This document shows, piece by piece, positions 1 to 5,533 of a DNA stretch of 11,896 nucleotides. The position numbers and the translations under genes are program-made. This DNA is from Tardiphaga sp. (GTDB lineage: Bacteria > Pseudomonadota > Alphaproteobacteria > Rhizobiales > Xanthobacteraceae). Position 1 is the first letter of the stretch. Every line of letters starts with the position of its first letter. The notes beneath the pieces are model-generated. The model was not told the origin of the DNA. It saw only the letters and a program-made list of their open reading frames with translations, and did no database searches. The stretch covers positions 1 through 11,896 of the forward strand of contig JAQGJF010000643.1 of the NCBI GenBank assembly GCA_028290765.1, in the 5' to 3' direction.

Positions 1-384
1 CTCGATCGGCTTCGGCTCTTCCTTCGGCTTGTTCTCGGCCACGGGCTTTGGCGGATCCGGCTTTTTCTCGACCGGCTTTTCCACCGGCGGTGGCGCGGTG
101 TCGGTCACCACCGGCGCCTTCTCGGTGATCTTGCCGACGGCATCCTCGACCGGCGGCTTGGCCTCGGCAACCTTCTCGACCAGCGGCTTGGGCTCTTCCT
201 TCTTGCCGGTCTTCATGCCGGCCATGACCTTGGCGAGCTGGTCGGGAGAAATGACGTCCACCGCGACGGACTCTTCCGGCGTCAGGTCGAAGGCCTTGGA
301 CGAAAACGACACCAGTCCCCACCCCAGCACGAGAACGTGCAGGGCAATCGAGGCAACCAGCGTCTTGTCGACCTTGATCTTCAC
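1..384 (-). CDS. tolA: TolA, cell envelope protein of the Tol-Pal system (N-terminal part, runs off the window)
   Basis: TolA spans the periplasm from the inner membrane and links the TolQ-TolR motor to TolB and Pal during outer-membrane constriction at division. The visible 128 codons start at a GTG (MKIKVDKTLVASIALHVLVL). A stop codon lies in frame 7 codons upstream of it, and no ATG is available in between; a GGGA stands 8 nt upstream. Residues 8-27 form the single membrane anchor and include S12 and H16, the Ser/His seen in TolA/TonB anchors. From about residue 60 the chain becomes a low-complexity Lys/Pro/Glu/Val stretch (KPLVEK, KPPVED, KPVEKKPDPPKP), the expected periplasmic linker. 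The C-terminal globular domain lies outside the window. It follows tolR by 51 nt in the same direction. TonB has a similar architecture, but the tolQ-tolR context favours TolA. Confidence 0.88.
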   Translation of the reverse strand, partial: MKIKVDKTLVASIALHVLVLGWGLVSFSSKAFDLTPEESVAVDVISPDQLAKVMAGMKTGKKEEPKPLVEKVAEAKPPVEDAVGKITEKAPVVTDTAPPPVEKPVEKKPDPPKPVAENKPKEEPKPIE

Positions 385-405
385 TTCAGCTGTCCCGCTC
401 CGCCT

Positions 406-420
406 TCAGCCAAAGGCTGA
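406..420. other. Small perfect hairpin between tolR and tolA
   Basis: TCAGCC-AAA-GGCTGA is a perfect 6-bp stem with a 3-nt loop in the 51-nt tolR-tolA gap, about 21 nt upstream of the tolA GTG start. It has no U-tract, so it is not an obvious terminator. It could affect tolA translation or mRNA processing, or it could be chance. Confidence 0.35.
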
Positions 421-435
421 TCTGCCGCCTCACGC

Positions 436-903
436 TCAACTCCCCTGTTCGGGAATGATGACGATATTCGCCTTGAAGCCTGCGGTTCGAATAGTGCCCA
501 GTAATTTCATCATGTCTGTATAACAGACGTCCTTGTCCCCTCGCAGATACACGACGCTCTCGGCATCCGACCGTGTTTCCCGGATAGCCTTGATTTTTGG
601 CGGCAAGTCGGCAGCCGAAATCAGTGCATCCCCGAGGTAGAGTTCGATATTCGAGTTGCAGCTTCCACCCGTGCGTTTGACCGATAACGTCAATGGCGGC
701 TGGTTGGATGCGATCGACTTGCCGCCACTCGCGACCGGCAGGTCGATGTCGATGGTCGACGTCATCAGCGGCGCCGCCACCATGAAGATGATCAGCAGCA
801 CCAGCATCACGTCGACCATCGGTGTGACGTTGATCTCGGCCATCACCGGAGCGCGACGGCCGCGGCGTCCGCCGCCGGACGGTCCTGCCATGTTCATCGC
901 CAT
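436..903 (-). CDS. tolR: TolR, ExbD/TolR-family proton-channel subunit
   Basis: TolR combines with TolQ to form the proton-driven inner-membrane motor that energises TolA. The 155-residue protein has the family layout. A short basic cytoplasmic N-terminus (GGRRGRRAPV) leads into the signature EINVTPMVDVMLVLLIIFMV, which starts near residue 23 and runs into the membrane helix. D31 sits where the essential proton-carrying Asp of TolR/ExbD lies. The periplasmic domain follows, with VYLRGDKDVCYTDMMKLLGTIR typical of the family. Two periplasmic cysteines (C82, C127) are visible. The gene follows tolQ by 38 nt and precedes tolA by 51 nt, so the three are probably co-transcribed. ATG codons 3 and 5 are alternative starts, and no strong ribosome binding site decides between them. 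Confidence 0.95.
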   Translation of the reverse strand: MAMNMAGPSGGGRRGRRAPVMAEINVTPMVDVMLVLLIIFMVAAPLMTSTIDIDLPVASGGKSIASNQPPLTLSVKRTGGSCNSNIELYLGDALISAADLPPKIKAIRETRSDAESVVYLRGDKDVCYTDMMKLLGTIRTAGFKANIVIIPEQGS

Positions 904-941
904 GATCTGCTGCTCACAATGTGCTCATAATATACCACCGC

Positions 942-1655
942 TCAGGCGCGCTCGTCGATCTGGCGCGACAGAATTGCGGAAAATTCGTCGGCAAATCCCT
1001 CCAGGCGCTGGGCCTGCCGGTTCACCTCTGACGTGAATTTATTGTAGAAAATAGTCGCCGGGATGGCGGCGATAAGGCCGATCGCGGTGGCGAACAGCGC
1101 CTCCGCGATGCCCGGGGCGACCACCGCCAGCGAGGTGTTCTTCGAGGCGGCGATCGACTGGAAGCTCGACATGATGCCCCAGACGGTGCCGAACAGGCCG
1201 ACAAAGGGCCCGGCCGACCCGACCGTCGCCAGTACCAGCAGCCGGCGCTCCAGCCGCTCGATCTCGCGGGCGATCGACACGTTCATCACCTTCTCGATCC
1301 GCATCTGCAACCCGGCAAAGGACCGCGCCTGGCTTTCGAACGAGCGCTTCCATTCGCGCATCGCCGCGACGAAACACGCCGCCATCGATTGCGTCGGCTT
1401 GGCCGACAGCGCGCGATACAGCTCCTCGATCGACTCGCCCGACCAGAACGCCTGCTCGAAACGGTCCATGGCGCGCTTGGTGCGCGCATACAGGAACATC
1501 TTGTCGATCGCGATCGCCCACACCCAGACCGAACAGCCGAGCAGCCCCAGCATGACCGTTTTCACGATCCAGTGGGCCTGCAGGAACAATGCAATCAGCG
1601 AGACATCGGAAGAGGCCAGCGGCAAGGCTGACTGCGCGACGTCGGCCGGATTCAT
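942..1655 (-). CDS. tolQ: TolQ, MotA/TolQ/ExbB-family proton-channel protein
   Basis: TolQ is the multi-pass inner-membrane partner of TolR in the Tol-Pal motor. The 237 residues match the family length (about 230). TM1 lies at about 27-52, a long cytoplasmic stretch covers about 53-138, TM2 lies at about 140-165 ([21 protein letters not shown] begins near 144) and TM3 at about 180-204 ([19 protein letters not shown]). These TM2/TM3 motifs are the MotA/TolQ/ExbB signature. An in-frame ATG at 1655 is preceded by GAGAGG 9 nt upstream. TolQ is the first gene of a tolQ-tolR-tolA unit; tolB and pal would be expected beyond the left edge. No ybgC is seen upstream. ExbB is the alternative identity, but the adjacent TolA and the sequence wording favour TolQ. 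Confidence 0.95.
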   Translation of the reverse strand: MNPADVAQSALPLASSDVSLIALFLQAHWIVKTVMLGLLGCSVWVWAIAIDKMFLYARTKRAMDRFEQAFWSGESIEELYRALSAKPTQSMAACFVAAMREWKRSFESQARSFAGLQMRIEKVMNVSIAREIERLERRLLVLATVGSAGPFVGLFGTVWGIMSSFQSIAASKNTSLAVVAPGIAEALFATAIGLIAAIPATIFYNKFTSEVNRQAQRLEGFADEFSAILSRQIDERA

Positions 1656-1685
1656 AGGCGGTATCCTCTCAACGCAAGTGTCCCC

Positions 1686-1724
1686 AAGGTCTTCAATTCC
1701 AAGGTCTTCACTTGAAGGTCTTCA
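1686..1724. repeat. Three direct copies of AAGGTCTTCA in the tolQ leader
   Basis: AAGGTCTTCA occurs at 1686-1695, 1701-1710 and 1715-1724, with start-to-start spacing of 15 and 14 bases. Copies 1 and 3 extend to AAGGTCTTCAATTC. The last copy is also flanked by CTTGAA (1711-1716) and TTCAAG (1726-1731), which could pair across 9 nt. The array ends about 30 nt upstream of the tolQ start and so lies in its mRNA leader. It could be slippage duplication, a protein-binding array or a leader structure. Confidence 0.75.
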
Positions 1725-1768
1725 ATTCAAGCATCTCAGTATCCGGGCGCCACGACCGCTGCCGGTTC

Positions 1769-1791
1769 CGCAGCACGCGCCCCGTGCTGCG
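1769..1791. other. Strong hairpin (9-bp stem, 5-nt loop) upstream of tolQ
   Basis: CGCAGCACG (1769-1777) and CGTGCTGCG (1783-1791) are perfectly complementary around CGCCC. Neither strand has a T-tract after it. It lies between the end of the BASS-like gene and tolQ. It may end or slow read-through into tolQ, or be a structured part of the tolQ leader; the sequence does not decide. Confidence 0.5.
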
Positions 1792-1844
1792 TAAAGCGCC
1801 AACGCCAAGCCTTGTGATGTCGCATGGAGGGCCCGTCCGAAGCC

Positions 1845-1873
1845 GTGCCCTAAATCCGCTGCCAACATGTCAA
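1845..1873 (-). promoter_or_regulatory. Possible sigma-70 promoter for the tol operon
   Basis: On the minus strand a perfect TTGACA (1873-1868) is preceded by T-rich sequence and followed, after 17 nt, by GGGCAC, which is a poor -10. Only the -35 box is good, so this is a weak call. It would give a leader of about 180 nt for tolQ. Confidence 0.28.
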
Positions 1874-1924
1874 AACAAGGGCTATCCGCGCGTCCTTACG
1901 CCTCCAACCAGACGCTAATCATGG

Positions 1925-1939
1925 TTAATGCGAGGTTAC
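1925..1939 (+). promoter_or_regulatory. CtrA-like box TTAA-N7-TTAC
   Basis: TTAATGCGAGGTTAC matches the alphaproteobacterial CtrA consensus TTAA-N7-TTAA at 7 of 8 fixed positions. It lies about 270 nt upstream of tolQ and about 50 nt upstream of the possible -35 box. CtrA control of this operon is inference: the motif is short and AT-rich. Confidence 0.25.
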
Positions 1940-1982
1940 CAAGGGGAAATTTGCCTGCGGTAAATGCTGGTGGCGGCTTGGC

Positions 1983-2984
1983 TTATTCGGTCTCCGGCGC
2001 GCCGGACGGGTCCCGGCCCTGCCCGGTCAGCCGGGCGACGATCGGCTTGAGCAGCTGCGGCGCCAGGTAGATCGGGAACTGCGACATCGCGAAATAGAGC
2101 CAGGTCAGGCCCGGCAGCAGGCCGTCCGTGGCCGCGACCATCAGCCCCATATTGCGCTGGGACACCATCAGCCCGATCGCCAGCGCCCGTTCCGGCCCGA
2201 GCCGGCGAAACACCAGCATGGTGAGGCCGAGAAGGGCGAAAAATACCGCAAAGGCCAATAGCGCCAGGCCAGCCACCTGCAGCGGCGCCTGCCAGAAGCT
2301 GCCGGCCACCGATCCCATGACCGCGCTGACGAAGACCAGCAGGATCAGGATATTGATGCCGTCGATCGGCTCCTTATGGCGCCGGATCGCCGCCACGCCG
2401 ACCAAGGCTCGGATCGCCGCGGCCACGCCCAGCGAGCCGGCCAGGATCAGGACCAGCTTTACGCCCAGCGCCAGCGGCGACAGCGTCAGCGTGGCGCCCA
2501 GGAAAACATAGGCGAACAGCGGGGCGGTCAGCGGCACCAGCGCGGTTCCGGTCACCAGCGTGATCAGCACCAGGGTGGAGTCCAGCCCCATCAGCGCCGC
2601 CAGCGCCGGCGAGGCCATCATCGGCGACGCCACGGCCTGCAGCATCAGGGCGAGAAAGAGATCCGGCGAATGCCTGTCCGCCCCGGTCACGAGACAGCCG
2701 ATGCCGACGATCGCAGGGACCGCCACCAGCGTCCATGCCGTCGCCGCCAGCACGATTCCGGGCCGCCGCAGCTGATCGCGCAGCGCCAGCAGGTCCACGC
2801 GCAGGAACGAAACGCACAGCAGCAGGAAGATCGCCTCGGTGACATAAGGCCTGAGCCACTCGCCCAGTGGCGGAAGGGCGATGCCGATCACGACCAGGCC
2901 GGCGATGGCGCGGGTGCCCTGCCGGCCGAGCCATGCGAGCGCCCGCACCGGAACGGCAAGGGCATCGATCAATGCAGCGGACAT
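1983..2984 (-). CDS. BASS/SBF-like membrane transporter
   Basis: The 333-residue, very hydrophobic protein has roughly 9-10 membrane segments. Two stretches resemble the crossing-helix motifs of the bile acid:sodium symporter (BASS/SBF) superfamily. One is VASPMMASPALAALMGLDST followed by LVTGTALVPLTAP (about 118-155); the other is VSQRNMGLMVAA (about 274-285), in the place of the usual GxQNxxLA. The substrate cannot be told; family members carry organic acids and sterol-like anions, usually with sodium. The start is the ATG at 2984 because AGGAGA stands 6 nt upstream; the frame is open for 19 more codons upstream without a ribosome binding site. It faces away from higA. Arsenite or auxin-carrier-like permeases are alternatives. 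Confidence 0.68.
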   Translation of the reverse strand: MSAALIDALAVPVRALAWLGRQGTRAIAGLVVIGIALPPLGEWLRPYVTEAIFLLLCVSFLRVDLLALRDQLRRPGIVLAATAWTLVAVPAIVGIGCLVTGADRHSPDLFLALMLQAVASPMMASPALAALMGLDSTLVLITLVTGTALVPLTAPLFAYVFLGATLTLSPLALGVKLVLILAGSLGVAAAIRALVGVAAIRRHKEPIDGINILILLVFVSAVMGSVAGSFWQAPLQVAGLALLAFAVFFALLGLTMLVFRRLGPERALAIGLMVSQRNMGLMVAATDGLLPGLTWLYFAMSQFPIYLAPQLLKPIVARLTGQGRDPSGAPETE

Positions 2985-3230
2985 CGGCGTTCTCCTCTGA
3001 GAGAGCCGCGGCAGGCGAGGCATGTCGGGAGCAACGAACACACCTGCCGGACAGCGGCGGCGGCATTCGTTTTCAAGGCTTGTTCGGGAATTCAGGTTTC
3101 AAGCATGACGACGCGCCGCTCTCTGGAAAGAGCGCCACCAGAGAGCTTTGGTGTGGGTCCCACGATCATCCATCACGCTTGATTGACATCGCCCGGCGCA
3201 GTTTGCAAGGGCGGGCCACTCCCTTTTGCT
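2985..3230. other. Gene-free stretch between the transporter and the decayed higBA locus
   Basis: No supported gene is found here; counted up to the higA start the gene-free gap is about 327 bases. It contains a perfect 9-bp-stem hairpin, GCTCTCTGG (3118-3126) with CCAGAGAGC (3138-3146) around an 11-nt loop, and a short palindrome GTGGGTCCCAC (3153-3163). A 25-codon ORF (3105-3182, MTTRRSLERAPPESF...) lacks a good ribosome binding site. The divergent promoters of the transporter and higA must lie here or just downstream, but none is clear. Confidence 0.5.
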
Positions 3231-3255
3231 TACCCTCCCCTGGAGTGGGCGGGTA
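3231..3255. repeat. Imperfect palindrome, possible dispersed-repeat copy at the higB break
   Basis: TACCCTCCCC (3231-3240) pairs with GGGCGGGTA (3247-3255) in 8 of 10 possible pairs. C/G-rich palindromes of this look (CCCTCC...GGAGGG) recur between genes in Bradyrhizobium-type genomes, as remembered. It abuts the higB remnant immediately upstream, so insertion or recombination at this element may have removed the rest of the toxin gene. Whether it is a dispersed repeat cannot be checked here. Confidence 0.45.
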
Positions 3256-3256
3256 G

Positions 3257-3298
3257 AAAGAGGATGCATCAAACGTCGAGATCGTGGATTATCATTGA
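3257..3298 (+). pseudogene. 3' remnant of a higB toxin gene (last 13 codons)
   Basis: Reading in frame just upstream of higA gives KEDASNVEIVDYH followed by TGA. HigB/RelE-type killer proteins characteristically end with an Asp-Ala-x-x-Val-x-x-x-Asp-Tyr-His pattern and then stop. Here the stop lies 13 nt before the higA ATG, the normal higBA arrangement. A TAG stop lies directly upstream in the same frame, followed by palindromic G/C-rich sequence. No other HigB residues could be recognised in the three forward frames before it. The toxin is therefore probably lost and only its tail is left. The match rests on 13 residues plus position, so chance is not excluded. Confidence 0.6.
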
Positions 3299-3311
3299 GT
3301 GGAAACAGAGC

Positions 3312-3614
3312 ATGGCCCGGCCCGCAATTCATCCTGGCGAGATTCTAGCCGACGAATTAAACGAACTTGCGATCACGCCGACGGAACTGTCGCGGCAGCT
3401 TTCGGTGCCGCCTAACCGCATTTCGCAGATCATCCAGGGCAAGCGCGCCATCACCGGCGATACGGCGCTTCGTCTCGGACACTGGTTTCAGACCAGCGCC
3501 CAATTCTGGCTTAATCTGCAATCGGCTTATGATCTGCGCGTCGCGACCGACCAGGTCGGGCGCGAGATAGCGGCGCTTCCGACGAAACTTACAAAGCGCC
3601 GCGCCGGCGCATAA
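3312..3614 (+). CDS. higA: HigA-family antitoxin (XRE helix-turn-helix)
   Basis: The 100-residue protein has the HigA/VapI layout. MARPAIHPGEILADELNELA opens it, a helix-turn-helix follows at about 22-46 (TELSRQLSVPPNRISQIIQGKRAIT), then TGDTALRLGHWFQTSAQFWLNLQSAYDLR. HigA normally neutralises the HigB mRNase and represses the higBA promoter. The ATG at 3312 matches the family N-terminus; an in-frame ATG at 3264 would add 16 residues unlike the family. It sits 13 nt after the stop of a higB remnant, so here it is probably an orphan. It may survive as a DNA-binding repressor, as protection against a HigB elsewhere, or as decaying DNA. A near-perfect terminator follows immediately. Confidence 0.88.
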   Translation: MARPAIHPGEILADELNELAITPTELSRQLSVPPNRISQIIQGKRAITGDTALRLGHWFQTSAQFWLNLQSAYDLRVATDQVGREIAALPTKLTKRRAGA

Positions 3615-3617
3615 ACA

Positions 3618-3652
3618 AAACCGCCCGTCTGCGATTTGCAGACGGGCGGTTT
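3618..3652. terminator. Bidirectional intrinsic terminator between higA and the DUF2852 gene
   Basis: AAACCGCCCGTCTGC (3618-3632) and GCAGACGGGCGGTTT (3638-3652) form a perfect 15-bp stem around GATTT, 3 nt after the higA stop. On the plus strand it ends in TTTG. On the minus strand it ends in TTTTGTTTA, a better U-tract. It can therefore serve both higA and the convergent minus-strand gene, whose stop is at 3715. Confidence 0.88.
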
Positions 3653-3714
3653 GTCGCCATCAGGTTTTATGGGGGCATTAAGCCTGAGGCTGAGCCATCA
3701 AGTTCACGCCAGAG

Positions 3715-4200
3715 TTACGTCTGCGGCTGGCCGTCCGTGGGCGGCGGAGTCGGGCGCTGGCGATGCTGCGCCATGAACTGGTCGAATTCTTCCTTGTCCT
3801 TGGCGTGGCGCAGGCGATCGAGGAAATCCTTGAACTCGACCTGCTCCTCCTCGAGGCGGCGCAGCGTTTCGACGCGGTATTCATCGAAGGCGCGGTTGCC
3901 GCTCGAGGGCGGGCCGAAGCCGCGGAAGCCGAAACCATGGCTTTCCATGCGGTTGCGCATCCGCTCCATCTTGTACTGCATCCGCTCCATCTTGTTCTCA
4001 AAGCGGTCTTGGCTCCAGCAACCCATTTTCCTGCTCCCGAGTGTGAAGAAGAGAAGTGCGAGGCCAATCGGCCACCAGAAGATGAAACCCAGCACGGTCA
4101 CAACGATCCAGCCGGGATGCCAGGGCGAATGAAGCATATGCGGGCGGTAAGGCTCTTGTGCCGGGCCGCGCCATCGATTGACATCTGCGGTGTAGGCCAT
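3715..4200 (-). CDS. DUF2852 family membrane protein
   Basis: The 161-residue protein resembles the DUF2852 family of alphaproteobacteria; its function is unknown. One membrane helix spans about 30-54 (WIVVTVLGFIFWWPIGLALL). A basic, Met-rich segment with a tandem pattern follows (NKMERM, YKMERM, NRMESH; about 69-87), then a glycine-rich linker. The C-terminal charged helix is the family's conserved part (FDEYRVETLRRLEEEQ, FKDFLDRLRHAKDKEEFDQF; about 105-143), and the tail is Pro-rich. The ATG at 4200 is chosen because GGAGAGG precedes it closely; an in-frame ATG at 4212 has no ribosome binding site. Its promoter holds a perfect palindrome related to one at the upstream TetR gene, suggesting control by that regulator. 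Confidence 0.8.
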   Translation of the reverse strand: MAYTADVNRWRGPAQEPYRPHMLHSPWHPGWIVVTVLGFIFWWPIGLALLFFTLGSRKMGCWSQDRFENKMERMQYKMERMRNRMESHGFGFRGFGPPSSGNRAFDEYRVETLRRLEEEQVEFKDFLDRLRHAKDKEEFDQFMAQHRQRPTPPPTDGQPQT

Positions 4201-4233
4201 TTCCCTCTCCATTAACGGCGTGATGCCGTGTTA

Positions 4234-4252
4234 ATGTAAATAACATTTACAT
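4234..4252. promoter_or_regulatory. 19-bp palindromic operator at the DUF2852 promoter
   Basis: ATGTAAAT-AAC-ATTTACAT is a perfect inverted repeat with 8-bp arms and a 3-bp centre. It starts at the predicted -10 region and covers the expected transcription start of the DUF2852 gene, where a bound TetR-type dimer would block transcription. A related 19-bp element lies at the start of the TetR gene (5011-5029). Confidence 0.65.
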
Positions 4253-4279
4253 ACCTAAACCGTCCGGGATTTTTGTCAA
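4251..4279 (-). promoter_or_regulatory. Predicted promoter of the DUF2852 gene
   Basis: On the minus strand a perfect TTGACA (4279-4274) is followed after 17 nt by AGGTAT (4256-4251). The -35 is consensus and the -10 is weak, overlapping the palindrome. It lies in the 104-nt gap between the TetR stop and the DUF2852 start, so the latter can be expressed separately. Confidence 0.5.
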
Positions 4280-4304
4280 GCCGGCTCCCCGCCGCCCCCG
4301 AAAA

Positions 4305-5012
4305 TTATTTTGAGGCGGTTCCCCACGGGCCGGCTGGCTTCTGGTCCGCCTGACCGGCTTGACCCGGCGGTTTGCGGTCGGTCGTGAAGCCGAGGCCGCG
4401 CAGATAAATCAGGACCCCCGCCTCCAGCAGGTCTTCCGGCGACATCGGCAGCTTGCGGCGCGCGGCGTCGCCGCGGCCGAACAGCGAGGCGACGCCATGC
4501 GACATCGACCAGATATGCAGCGCCATCATCAGCGCCGGCGGACGCGCCACGCCGGGCGGCGTCAGCGCCGCCAGCCGTTCGGCCGCGGCGCGAATGACAG
4601 CGAAGGCGCGCTCGCTCGCCACCGGCAGCAGCGGATTGACGTCGATCGGGACTCCGGATTCGAACATCGCCGAGTAAAACGCCGGCTCCTCGCGGGCGAA
4701 TGCCAGATAGGCCTTGCCGAGCCGCTCGAACGCGGTGACCGTGTCGGGCCGGCCGTCGTCCCATGCCGCCGTCAGCACCGCCTCGAACTGCTCGAAGCCG
4801 CGCTGCGCAATGCTGGCCAGCAGTTCGTCGCGGTCGCGGAAATGCCGGTACGGCGCCGCCGGGCTGACCCCGGCCGAACGCGCGGCGTCGGCGAAGGTGA
4901 ACCCGGCCGGGCCCTTTTCCGCGATCAGCCCGAGCGCTGCCTGCAGCAGCGCCTCTTTCAGATTGCCGTGATGATAGCCGCGCTCGGCGCCGCGGTCTTT
5001 ACGCCAGCTCAT
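4305..5012 (-). CDS. TetR/AcrR-family regulator with WHG-type C-terminal domain
   Basis: The 235-residue protein begins with a basic arm (GYHHGNLKEALLQAALGLIAEKG) and a TetR helix-turn-helix at about 38-58 (FTFADAARSAGVSPAAPYRHF). Its ligand-binding half contains IWSMSHGVASLFGR (about 167-180), the Trp-Ser-x-x-His-Gly core of the WHG (TetR_C_33) domain. Such proteins are usually repressors released by a small ligand; the ligand is unknown here. The ATG at 5012 lies inside a 19-bp palindrome and has no clear ribosome binding site; a TTG start at 5042 is possible and would add 10 residues. Matching palindromes at its own start and at the downstream DUF2852 promoter suggest autoregulation plus control of that gene. 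The last 20-odd residues are Pro/Gly/Lys-rich and not family-like. Confidence 0.88.
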   Translation of the reverse strand: MSWRKDRGAERGYHHGNLKEALLQAALGLIAEKGPAGFTFADAARSAGVSPAAPYRHFRDRDELLASIAQRGFEQFEAVLTAAWDDGRPDTVTAFERLGKAYLAFAREEPAFYSAMFESGVPIDVNPLLPVASERAFAVIRAAAERLAALTPPGVARPPALMMALHIWSMSHGVASLFGRGDAARRKLPMSPEDLLEAGVLIYLRGLGFTTDRKPPGQAGQADQKPAGPWGTASK

Positions 5013-5029
5013 GTTAAGGGCTTTTACAT
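5011..5029. promoter_or_regulatory. 19-bp operator overlapping the TetR start codon
   Basis: ATGTTAAG-GGC-TTTTACAT keeps the same 19-bp frame as the perfect palindrome at 4234-4252: ATGT at one end, ACAT at the other, and AA/TT at matching positions inside. Its outer arms extend to a perfect 8-bp inverted repeat, GCTCATGT (5007-5014) and ACATGAGC (5026-5033). It overlaps the predicted TetR ATG, so binding would block expression of its own gene. Confidence 0.55.
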
Positions 5030-5075
5030 GAGCCGGACGCAAAGGTCACTACTTGTCGCAGGCAGCGATTGCGGC

Positions 5076-5495
5076 TCAGCCGCGCCGCGATCCCGCCCGC
5101 AATTCGCCAAGACCGGCGGCGGCCTCCTGAACGTCGGCGGGAAAATCCGACATTTCCTGGACCTGGCGGATTTCGATAACCTCATTGTCGGAGGCTGGGC
5201 ACTTTTTGGCCCAGGCGATCGCCTCGTCGCGCGACTTCACCTCGATCATCCAGTACCCGCCGAGCACTTCCTTGACCTCGGCAAAGGGACCGTCGGTCAC
5301 CAGCGGCTTGCCGCCGGCGAACGAGACCCGCGCCCCCATCGACGGCGGGTGCAGGCCGTCGAGCGTGATCAGCACGCCGGCCTCCTGCAGCGCCTTGTTG
5401 TATTTCATCATCGCCGTCACCCGTTCGGGATCGAGCTTCACGTCCGGCGGCGCGGTCTCGTAGCCTAGGGGAATCATCAACATCATGAAGCGCAT
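5076..5495 (-). CDS. YCII/DGPF-domain protein (copy 1)
   Basis: The 139-residue protein is a YCII-related (DGPF) domain protein, a small ferredoxin-like fold of largely unknown function. Visible family marks are the MRFMMLMIP start, GLHPPSMGARVSF (about 47-59), the name-giving DGPF (68-71), LGGYWMIEVKSRDEAIAWAKKCP (78-100) and the closing IEIRQV strand (about 107-112). The ATG at 5495 has AAGGAAC about 7 nt upstream. It lies 38 nt downstream of a paralogue of the same length, giving a tandem pair that is probably co-transcribed. In many bacteria DGPF genes sit beside an ECF sigma factor; none is visible here. The next gene downstream is the TetR regulator, 63 nt away. Confidence 0.88.
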   Translation of the reverse strand: MRFMMLMIPLGYETAPPDVKLDPERVTAMMKYNKALQEAGVLITLDGLHPPSMGARVSFAGGKPLVTDGPFAEVKEVLGGYWMIEVKSRDEAIAWAKKCPASDNEVIEIRQVQEMSDFPADVQEAAAGLGELRAGSRRG

Positions 5496-5533
5496 GGGTT
5501 GTTCCTTGTCTTACTGAAACGTGAGGGCAACGA

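Larger units (their letters stand above)
1656..1982. other. Non-coding leader of the tol operon
   Basis: No convincing gene is present in these 327 bases between the stop of the BASS-like gene and the tolQ start, both on the minus strand. The stretch holds a triplicated 10-mer, a 9-bp-stem hairpin, a possible sigma-70 -35 box and a CtrA-like box, each listed separately. Small ORFs across it on the plus strand have no ribosome binding site or recognisable product. Confidence 0.7.

Noticed and set aside
29..523. Plus-strand ORF of 164 codons at the left edge
   Set aside because: Ser/Gly/Thr-rich antisense frame of the Lys/Pro/Glu-rich tolA linker.
2376..3182. Plus-strand ORF of 268 codons opposite the transporter
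   Set aside because: Gln/Arg/His-rich reverse frame of a hydrophobic protein, a classic shadow.
3105..3182. 25-codon plus-strand ORF (MTTRRSLERAPPESF...)
   Set aside because: No good ribosome binding site and no known small-protein match; it includes a hairpin, so chance is the simpler reading.
3264..3311. N-terminal extension of HigA from an ATG at 3264
   Set aside because: The added residues are unlike HigA N-termini, and the same bases encode the higB tail in another frame; the ATG at 3312 fits the family.
4359..5468. Plus-strand ORF of 369 codons
   Set aside because: It spans parts of two real minus-strand genes and their intergenic operator, so it is a chance open frame.
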